From assembly GCA_016210115.1 (NCBI GenBank), contig JACQUW010000354.1:1-35341 (forward strand): a stretch of 35,341 nucleotides of DNA, read 5' to 3'. Positions 1 through 8,100 of the stretch are shown here, piece after piece. The first letter of the stretch is position 1. Every line of letters starts with the position of its first letter. The translations under genes were made by a program, and so were the position numbers. The notes below the pieces were generated by a model, which ran no database searches, had not been told where the DNA came from, and was given only the letters and a program-made list of their open reading frames with translations. This stretch comes from Deltaproteobacteria bacterium. GTDB lineage: Bacteria > Desulfobacterota > Binatia > UBA9968.

Positions 1-94
1 GGCGCTCAGCGATATTTACGAAAACCGTAAACTGGTTGAAAGTCATAGCCGTCGCCTCCCGCTTCGAATTGCTTTCCTACGTTTGAATTGCCAT

Positions 95-129
95 CCCTCG
101 ATACGGCCCTTCAGGCCCACTCGGGATTG
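95..129 (+). repeat. REP-like palindrome, copy 1
   Basis: The copy reads CCCTCGATAC, a GGCC/GGCC stem with a CTTCA loop, then ACTCGGG. It shares the outer boxes CCTCGATAC and ACTCGGG with the copies at 153-188 and 11097-11129, while its stem bases differ. Conserved ends around a variable but self-complementary core are typical of REP-family palindromes. Confidence 0.6.
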
Positions 130-152
130 TCGGAACTTCTGAAAATCCGATT

Positions 153-188
153 CCCCGAGTAGCCGCTGTCAAGCGGCGTATCGAGGGG
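153..188 (-). repeat. REP-like palindrome, copy 2 (inverted)
   Basis: Read on the minus strand this copy has CCTCGATACGCCGC, a TTGACA loop, then GCGGCTACTCGGGG. The stem GCCGC/GCGGC corresponds to GCCACG/CGTGGC in the copy at 11097, so both sides of the stem changed together. It lies head to head with copy 1, separated by about 23 bases. Confidence 0.65.
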
Positions 189-248
189 CGCCCTCCCCCA
201 CGACACGCGGGAACCTGACGATTTACGGCCGAAACGTAGGTCGGATCC

Positions 249-290
249 GGGCCAATATTTTCAAAGATCCTAGCCAAAATTCATTGGCCC
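249..290. other. Long stem-loop
   Basis: GGGCCAAT followed by ATTTT (249-261) pairs with AAAAT, a TC bulge, and ATTGGCCC (276-290). This gives a 13-pair stem and a 14-base loop. No T-run follows on the plus strand, so it is not a canonical terminator. It adjoins the compound repeat and may be part of the same unit or the end of a transcript entering from the left. Confidence 0.5.
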
Positions 291-508
291 GCGACTATGG
301 CACAAAAGCTATGAGTTGTCTATGCAAAAAAGCTATTTGACAGATCTTAACCCAACAATGGTACAAGCCGTCATGCTGAATGTTCCTATAGCTGAAGAAA
401 CGCCAGCCCCATAACGGACACACATTGACGTACAAATTCCGGAGGGCTGCCCACTCACGAAATGGTACAAGCAAACGAAAAGACAGGAGAAGGAAAGGAG
501 AAACTATT

Positions 509-1243
509 ATGAAGAAACTCACGATTTCCGCAGCGGCTATAATTCTAGGAATAGCGCTATCCCTAGTGCCAGCGACTCAGGCAGCTACAAACTGCTCATT
601 TACCACCGTCGATATGATCATGGTACTCGACAGCGACTGTACCACGGACGCAACCATTTTCATTCCAAATGAATGGACCCTAAACGGCAATGACTTCACC
701 ATTACCGCAGTCGATCCTGCTGGCGGGCACTTCACCGGTGCAGTAGTCGCGAATGGCGGCCCTGTGGCCAACGTCGAACACTTATCGATTACGACTTCGG
801 CGCTCGGGAACGTTTGTGACGCCGGAGCCAATCGCCTCCGCGGCATAATGTTTCAGGCCGCTTCCGGGACAATCGCTCACAACCGAGTATTGAACATCAA
901 TCAGGGCCCGAGCGGCTGTCAGGAAGGCAACGCAATCGAGATTAGAAATGACCCTATGGATGGCACGCATCCCAATACCCAGCATGTAACGGTCTTCGGA
1001 AACAAAATCGAGGGGTACCAGAAGACAGGAATCGTTGCGAACGGAGACGTCGCGGTCGATATCCAAAACAATCAGATCGGCTCTTCAGCCACTCAGGCAA
1101 ATCTTGCGGCGAACTCAGTCCAGCTTGGATTTGGAGGTACCGGCATAGTCATGAACAACAACATCGATGGAAATTCCTGGTGTGGACCGTCCAATTACGT
1201 GGCAACCGCTGTCCTCGTGTTGGGTGGCACGCGCAAACATTAG
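509..1243 (+). CDS. Secreted parallel beta-helix protein, N-terminal part (frameshifted)
   Basis: This is an exported protein with right-handed parallel beta-helix (pectate-lyase-like) character. The ATG at 509 is chosen because AAAGGAG lies 8 bases upstream, and the encoded start MKKLTISAAAIILGIALSL followed by VPATQA is a clear Sec signal peptide. The mature part shows the Asn/Gly/Ile-rich pattern of beta-helix coils, with phrases such as VTVFGNKIEGYQKTGI, VDIQNNQIG and GIVMNNNIDGN spaced about 20-25 residues apart. The frame stops at 1243, but the same repeat pattern continues in another frame from about 1230 to 1484 (ISQNNIGG, ALVNNNRIFD). A single-base frameshift near 1210-1245 therefore splits one gene of about 325 codons. 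No catalytic residues could be assigned, so it may be an enzyme, adhesin or structural protein. Confidence 0.75.
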   Translation: MKKLTISAAAIILGIALSLVPATQAATNCSFTTVDMIMVLDSDCTTDATIFIPNEWTLNGNDFTITAVDPAGGHFTGAVVANGGPVANVEHLSITTSALGNVCDAGANRLRGIMFQAASGTIAHNRVLNINQGPSGCQEGNAIEIRNDPMDGTHPNTQHVTVFGNKIEGYQKTGIVANGDVAVDIQNNQIGSSATQANLAANSVQLGFGGTGIVMNNNIDGNSWCGPSNYVATAVLVLGGTRKH

Positions 1244-1484
1244 CCAAAACAACATCGGGGGCAACTCGGATGTTGGGATTTATCTGTTGGCAGACGACGC
1301 GCTCGTAAACAACAACCGAATCTTTGACATCGGAACTGACTGCAATGTCTACGGTTACGATTTCGGTCTCGGCAATTGGGGCTCGACTAACTCAGTAACA
1401 AACAACAAAACCCGCGGCTTCGATTGGCCATACGACGGAGTGACTGACGGCAAGAACAAAGTCATCCCGCATCCGCATGACTAA
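1167..1484 (+). CDS. Beta-helix protein, C-terminal part in shifted frame
   Basis: This is the continuation of the beta-helix gene that begins at 509. Only the part from about 1230 onward is genuine. It contains ANISQNNIGGNSDVGIYLL and ALVNNNRIFDIG, matching the coil periodicity upstream, and ends at TAA 1482-1484 after a short basic tail. The ATG at 1167 lies inside the upstream reading frame without a ribosome binding site and is unlikely to be used. Losing one base (or gaining two) between about 1210 and 1245 would join both parts. Either the gene is a recent pseudogene or the consensus has an error. Confidence 0.6.
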   Translation: MEIPGVDRPITWQPLSSCWVARANISQNNIGGNSDVGIYLLADDALVNNNRIFDIGTDCNVYGYDFGLGNWGSTNSVTNNKTRGFDWPYDGVTDGKNKVIPHPHD

Positions 1485-1663
1485 CGAATTTTCGCTCTCG
1501 TACAGGAGACGACTAGTGTTCTTGTCTAAGCATGGGGTACCCATTGAATCGGCAAGGTTACATCCCTCAATCCGAGTACCGCTTGGTAACAGGCATCACT
1601 CCATTCCTACGCATGGACGTGATGGAAGTTGCGCAAGGGAAGCAGCATGCAGCCCCTGGTTAA

Positions 1664-1707
1664 GATGCTAAAGATAGCATCTCCGAAAGGGTGACACATT
1701 ACGGAGG
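1664..1707 (+). promoter_or_regulatory. Two-hairpin leader that can sequester the ribosome binding site
   Basis: GATGCTA (1664-1670), loop AAGA, and TAGCATC (1675-1681) form a perfect 7-bp hairpin. Immediately after it, TCCG (1682-1685) can pair with CGGA (1702-1705), which is part of the Shine-Dalgarno sequence GGAGG (1703-1707) of the gene at 1714. C1681 can belong to either stem. The arrangement suggests translational control. It does not match a riboswitch consensus I know, so no ligand is proposed. Confidence 0.4.
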
Positions 1708-1713
1708 CAAGCC

Positions 1714-2094
1714 ATGACGGATTTCCTGAAAGGCACAATGATTTTATTGTTGCTACCGCTTTTTTTATTACATGGTAGCAATCTTTCGGCAGGTGATCTG
1801 GTAACACTAACTTTACCAACTGTCAGTGACATCATACCATCAGGGGCGCTCTACACCATACAATGGGAAGCAACTCCTGATGCAGTAAATTTTAATCTGA
1901 CGTATTCGACAGACAATGGGTTAACATGGGAGTTAATTAAAGATGGAATAATAGACATGACTTATGATTGGTACACACCCGTTTTGACAGAAAACAAGAA
2001 TAACTGTCGCATAAGAATAATGGCATACAATTCATCTCAGGAAATAATAGGTGAGGAGATAGCGGATATGTTTACAATCGAAGCAGGAAACTAA
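1714..2094 (+). CDS. Small exported Ig-like-fold protein
   Basis: The protein has 126 residues with an N-terminal signal peptide (hydrophobic MILLLLPLFLLHG, then NLSAG). One beta-sandwich domain follows, of the type seen as surface-protein repeats: IPSGALYTIQWEATP, then FNLTYSTDNGLTWELI, then a final CRIRIMAYN and ADMFTIE. The STDNGLTW phrase and terminal FTI strand resemble the Kre9/Knh1-like or Ig-like modules in bacterial exoproteins. ATG 1714 follows GGAGG by 6 bases. Codon use is visibly AT-richer than the flanking genes, as is the very start of the giant gene 19 bases downstream, which hints at a shared acquired origin. The function is unknown; co-secretion with the giant protein is an inference from adjacency. 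Confidence 0.7.
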   Translation: MTDFLKGTMILLLLPLFLLHGSNLSAGDLVTLTLPTVSDIIPSGALYTIQWEATPDAVNFNLTYSTDNGLTWELIKDGIIDMTYDWYTPVLTENKNNCRIRIMAYNSSQEIIGEEIADMFTIEAGN

Positions 2095-2113
2095 GTGTTA
2101 GAGAGGATTGCAC

Positions 2114-5100
2114 ATGAAGAGGCTTAGCGGAAACTTAAAAATTAAAAATCAAGATAATTCGTGTAAAACTGCTTTTTTGCTCGCCTTCTGCATTATTCTG
2201 TGTTTTGCAACTCTGCCCGCATGGGCAGGGATAAACCAGTGGACGACCAATGGACCATATGGAGGGAATATAAGCGCTTTGGCGGTCTCCCCGAACTACG
2301 TCACAGACCATACGGTCTTCACTGGGTCTCTGGGCGGCAGGATTTACAAGACCATGGACGGCGGAGCTAACTGGACAGCGGTAGGTATAAACACCAGGGA
2401 TTCAATTCTTGCCCTTGCCGTGTCCCCGAACTACTCTACCGACAATACCATATTTGCGGGAGTTAACACTGTCGGAATTTACAAAACCACAAACGGTGGG
2501 GCAAGCTGGACTCAGGTCCTCTTTTCTTTAGATGTTCGGTCTTTCGCCATATCTCCAAATTATGCCAATGACCGAACAATATTCGCTGGGACGAATAGCG
2601 GCGTCTACAAGAGTACCGACAGCGGGGCAAGCTGGACCGCAGTCAATTCAGGAATATCCAATACATACTACATCTGTTACCTTGCCATATCCCCAAACTA
2701 TGCGAATGACCAGACTATTTACGTCGGTGGCAGGTTCTCAGGAGGGGTCTACAAGAGCACAAACGGCGGGGCAAGCTGGACCGCGGTCAATTCAGGAATA
2801 TCCACCAATACAGGTATTTATTCTATAGCCATATCTCCGAATTTCTCCACGGACCAAACGGTTTATGCTGGGACCGCCTGGCGGGGCGTCTACAAGACTA
2901 CGAACGGCGGCTCAAGTTGGACGGCGGTCGGTTCCCTCACCGATGTTTATGTCAATTCTCTCAGCCTATCTCCTAATTATATCACCGACCAGACGGTTTA
3001 CGCGGGGACCAGTAACGGGGTATACAAGAGCACAGACAGCGGGTTAAGCTGGACAGCGGTCAACTCAGGTTTAACTGTTCTTAATATTCTGTCTCTTGCC
3101 GTTTCTCCAGACTATGCGACCGAGCAGATAGTTTATAGTGGGACGATTGCCCATGGGGTATTTGAGACGATCAACGGCGGGGCAAGCTGGGTCGCAATCA
3201 ACAAGGGCATATCCAGTTCACTTATTGTTTCTCTCGCCATATCCCCGAGCTACTCTGCCGATAATACCGTATTTGCGGGAAGTAGTAACGGTGGTGTGTA
3301 CAAGACCACGGACGGCGGGATAAGCTGGATCGCTAATAACTCAGGGTTACGCCAGTTAAACATCCTTTCTCTTGCTGTATCCCCCAACTACACCGCGGAC
3401 CGGACGGTCTTCGCCGGTATCTTTGACGGGCTCGGCGGGGTCTACAAAACCACGGACGGCGGGGCAAACTGGTATGCGGTCAACACGGGTATGACCCCTG
3501 ACTTAAGTGTAGTTTCTCTCGCCATATCCCCCAACTACGCGGCGGACCAGACGGTGTATGCCGGGTTGTACTCTGGCAAAAAGGTATACAAAACCACCAA
3601 CGGCGGGGCAAGCTGGACATCGGTCTACACAGGGACAACCCCTATCTTTTCTCTTGCCATCTCCCCAAACTACGCCTCGGACCGTACTGTCTACATCGGG
3701 ACAGCCGGCAGCGGGATCTACAAAACCACGGACGGCGGAGCTAACTGGACGCCGATCAATTTAGGGGTATTATCAAGAACAACTTCTATTGCCATCTCCC
3801 CGAACTATGCCGCGGACCAGACGGTCTATGCCGGTACAGATTCTTACGGCATCTTCAAAACCACGAATGGCGGGGCAAACTGGGTTGGGGTCAATTCAGG
3901 CATAACCAGCACGACTATACATTCTATTGCCGTATCTCCAAACTATGCGACTGACCATACGGTCTTTGCCGGAACAGGATATGGCCCCCCCCACGGTGGA
4001 GGGCTCGGCTCTGGGGTCTTCAAGAGCACAAACGGTGGCACAAGCTGGACAACAATGAATTCAGGTTTACCAACTAATTTGGGAGCCAGTTCGCCCACAA
4101 TAGCCATATCCTCTAACTACACTACTGACCATACGGTATTCGCCGGGACATTTGGCTTCGGTGTTTTTAGTTATACTTTAATCGTCAACACTCCGCCCGT
4201 TGCCAGTAGCGATACTAAGTCAACTGCGGAGGACACGGCGCTTATCTTCTCGGCCAGTGACCTGACGGCCAATGATACTGATGCGGACGGCGACAGCCTC
4301 ACGGTTACTGCGGTGACGGCGACAGCCAACACCCACGGCACGGTGACGCTGACTGGTGGCATTGTCACCTATACGCCAGATGCCAACTTCAATGGCTCGG
4401 GCAGCTTTACCTATACCGTAAGTGACGGCAAAGGTGCGACCGCCACGGCCACCGTGACGGTGACCGTTACGCCCGTCAATGATCCGCCCGTGCTTTCTCC
4501 TATTGGAAACAAGAGCGTCAACGAAGGCCAGCTTCTCACTTTCACGATCTCGGGCAGCGATGTCGATGGAAATTCTCTAACCTACTCGGCCTCTAATCTA
4601 CCGTCCGGAGCCTCCTTTAATCCTTCCACCCGCACGTTCTCCTGGACGCCGACCTATGCTCAGGCCGGGAGTTATCCCAATGTGCGTTTCTCGGTCAGCG
4701 ACGGAACCGTATTTGCCAGCGAGGAAATCACCATCGATGTGATTAACGTTAATAGTGCTCCTGTCTCTAACGCGCAGAATGTGACCACTGCTGAGGACAC
4801 CTCGGCCGCCATCGTCCTAACCGGAAGCGATCCGGATGGCGACGCTTTGACTTTCACGCTGGCTACCCAGCCTACAAACGGGAGCCTCACAGGAACTCCA
4901 CCGAACCTGACCTACACGCCCAACCCGAACTTCAACGGATCAGACAGCTTTACCTTTACGGCAAGCGATGGCTTCCTTACCTCAGCCCCTGCGACAATCT
5001 CAATCACGGTCACATTCGTGAACGATCTGCCGGTGGCCAATGACGACGCCTTTACAGTGACCGAGGACAGCGAGGCGACAAGCCTCAATGTGCTCGCCAA

Positions 5101-8100
5101 CGACACCACCGGGCCTGATGCCGGGGAGACGCTGGCAATTATCAGCGCTGGTCCAGGCTCCCAAGGAGGTACAGTTGCTGTGGTGGGCGGGACCAGTATC
5201 GCCTATACACCTGCCCCTAATTTCTTTGGCATCGAGACTTTCACCTACACGATCAGCGATGGCAATGGAGGGAGTGCAACGGCCACAGTGACGGTAACCG
5301 TTCCCCAGGCGATTTGTGTCCTGCCTCCTAGCGGTTTGGTGAGCTGGTGGTCTGGGGATGGGCATGCGAAGGATATCCAAGATAATAATCATGGAACGTT
5401 GCAGTTTGGAGCAACTTTTGAAGCCGGAAAAGTCGGGCAGGGATTTCGCTTCGATGGGTTGGATGATTACGTCTTGATTCCAAGAGCACCTAGTCTCGAA
5501 CCACAGCAGTTGACGATTGAAGCCTGGTCCCGAGCAGAGACTGTGGCCTTTAATGACTATGCGGGATCGGCAATCGTGGGTAAGGATATTGCTTGCGCTT
5601 ATCCGACTTTCCCTTGCGTCTCGTATGGACTTTTTGGTCCAGGCATAGGTGGCCAATTCACCGCGATAGTGGATTTTACTGATGGAACACGCGCCAGAAT
5701 AGCTAGCTCACCCACATTCTCCTTAAACACGTTATACCATGTGGCCATGACCTGGGACGGCAGTGCGCTGAAACTTTACGTAAACGGGCAACTTGAAGCC
5801 ACACAAACCATAGGAGCCAAGACAATAGCCTATGATCCGAAAATAAATGTTTCGATAGGGAGAGAACCTTATTTTTCTCGACTATTTAAAGGGCTCATTG
5901 ATGAGGTTTCCATCTATAACCGCGCTCTTTCCGCATCTGAGATTCAAGGAATATTTAATGCTAGCAGCGCCGGGAAGTGCAAAGCCCCCATCGCCAATGC
6001 GCAGAATGTGACCACAGCCGAGGATACGCCGGTTGCGATCGTCCTAACCGGAAGTGACTCGGATGGCGATCCGTTGACTTTCACGGTGGTTACGCAGCCC
6101 GTATATGGGACACTCTCAGGAACACCACCGAACCTGACCTATACGCCCAACCCAAACTTCAACGGGTCCGATAGCTTCACCTTCACAGCCAGCGATGCCT
6201 TCCTCACCTCAGCCCCTGCGACCATTTCGATCACGGTCAGTTCGGTGAATGATCTGCCGGTGCTTTACCCGGTCGGAAATAAGAGCGTCAGCGAAGGCCA
6301 GCTCCTTACCTTTACGATCGCAGGCAGCGATATCGATGGAAATCCTTTAACTTATTCGGCCTCTAATCTACCGGCTGGAGCCAGCTTTAATCCGTCCACC
6401 CGCACGTTCTCGTGGACGCCCACCTATGCTCAGGCCGGCACTTATCCCAATGTGCGTTTCTTGGTCAGCGACGGAACCGTTTCGGCGAGTGAGGAAATCA
6501 CCATCAGTGTCTTCAATGTTAATCTCGGCCCGGTCTCGAACTCTCAGAATATGACTACAACCGAAGACACCTCGACCGCCATCGTCCTAACCGGAAGCGA
6601 TCCCGATGGCGACGCTTTGCTTTTCGCTGTGGCCACCCAGCCTACAAACGGGAGCCTCTCAGGCACACCACCGAACCTGACCTATACGCCTAACCCGAAC
6701 TTCAATGGGTCCGATAGTTTTAGCTTTACGGCAAGCGACGGGCTTCTCACCTCAGCCCCGGCGACAATCTCGATCACGGTCACACCCGTCAATGACCCCC
6801 CGGTGGCCAATAACGATGCCTTCACAGTGGCCGAGGACAGCGGGGCAACAAGCCTCAATGTCCTCGCCAACGACACCACCGGGCCTGATACCGGCGAGAC
6901 GCTGACGATTATCAGCGCCGGTCAAGGCTCCCAGGGAGGTACCGTTGCTGTGGTGGGAGGGACCAGCATAGCCTACACACCTGCGTCTAACTTCTTTGGT
7001 CTCGAGACTTTCGCTTACACGATCAGTGATGGGAACGGCGGAACGGCTACGGCCACAGTCACAGTAAGCGTCACTCCGGTCAACGATGCCCCAACTGCTA
7101 ATCCCCAGAATGTGACTACAGCCGAGGATACGGCCGTTGCAGTTACCTTAACCGGAAGCGACCCAGAAGGTAATGCCTTAGCTTTCACGGTGGTTACGCA
7201 GCCTTCCAACGGGATCCTGTCAGGGACGCCACCGAATCTGACCTATACACCTACTGCAAACTTCAATGGCTCCGATAGCTTTACATTCAAGGTCAACGAT
7301 GGGAGCCTTGATTCCAACGCGGCGACGGTCAGCATCACGGTGAACGCCGTGAACGACGCGCCGATGGCCGCCAATGACTTCTACAACACCGACGAGGACA
7401 CCGCGTTTACTTTATTTGCGCCGGGAGTGCTCGGAAACGATCAGGATCTGGATAGCGCGCACAGCTCTTTGACTGCAGCGCTGGTTAGCGGCCCGGCGCA
7501 CGCCCTAAACTTCATGCTGAATGCGGACGGCTCTTTCAGTTACACACCTGAGCCCAACTTTAACGGCACCGATACCTTTACCTACAAAGTAAGCGACGGC
7601 GCCCTCGAGAGCGACGTGGCGACGGTGACCATCACGGTTAACCCGGTAAACGATGCCCCGGTAGCTACCAATGACTCCTACAACACCGACGAGGACACAG
7701 CACTAGCAGGTACCACCGCCGGTGTGCTCGCCAACGATAACGACATCGACACGGCGAGAGCAAACCTCACCGCAATCCTCGTCACCGGGCCAAGCCGTGC
7801 TGCCTCTTTTACTCTCAATCCAGACGGCTCCTTTAGTTACACGCCGCAGCCCAACTTCAACGGCACCGACAGCTTTACCTATAAGGCAAATGACGGCGCC
7901 AATGACAGCAACGTGGCGATGGTGACCATCGCTATTAACCCGCTGAATGACGCGCCGGTAGCCCAGAACGATGGCTACATTACGGCCGAGGAGACGATGC
8001 TTAATGTTCCCGCCTCTGGTGTAATCACCAACGATCAGGACATCGACACCGCGATCCCGAACCTCATAGCCCAGTTAGTTTCGGCTCCGGCACGCGCTGC

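Larger units (their letters stand above)
76..240. repeat. Compound palindromic element with 9-bp terminal inverted repeats
   Basis: CCTACGTTT at 76-84 is matched exactly by AAACGTAGG at 232-240. Between these arms lie two oppositely oriented copies of a REP-like palindrome (95-129 plus, 153-188 minus). The nested symmetry resembles a BIME (paired REP sequences) or a small non-autonomous element. No transposase and no clear target duplication are visible, so the class is uncertain. Confidence 0.5.
1..508. other. Gene-free 5' region with nested inverted repeats
   Basis: No convincing coding sequence is visible here. The short open frames lack ribosome binding sites and protein-like composition. 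The stretch holds a 165-base inverted-repeat element (76-240), a stem-loop (249-290), and a TTGACA box at 337-342 without a good -10 partner. An 11-base word (ATGGTACAAGC) occurs directly repeated at about 358 and 462. The leader of the beta-helix gene begins somewhere in the right-hand part. Confidence 0.6.

Noticed and set aside
1477..1671. A 64-codon plus-strand frame after the beta-helix gene
   Set aside because: Basic, His/Arg-rich composition, no ribosome binding site, and it overlaps the end of the beta-helix frame.
1621..1713. A GEMM-type cyclic di-GMP riboswitch upstream of the small exported protein
   Set aside because: There is a superficial GCGCAAGGG and GAAAGGGTGAC, but the conserved core and receptor helix of the class are not present, so only an unassigned structured leader is claimed.
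2270..4180. Regular repeats that might suggest a CRISPR or satellite array
   Set aside because: The repeats are about 140 bases, stay in one reading frame, and encode BNR-type protein repeats.
4171..5656. Long minus-strand open frames inside the giant exoprotein gene (also 6682-7209 and 8075-9537)
   Set aside because: They mirror the periodic codon pattern of the repeats, recur at equivalent positions of each repeat copy, and lack ribosome binding sites.
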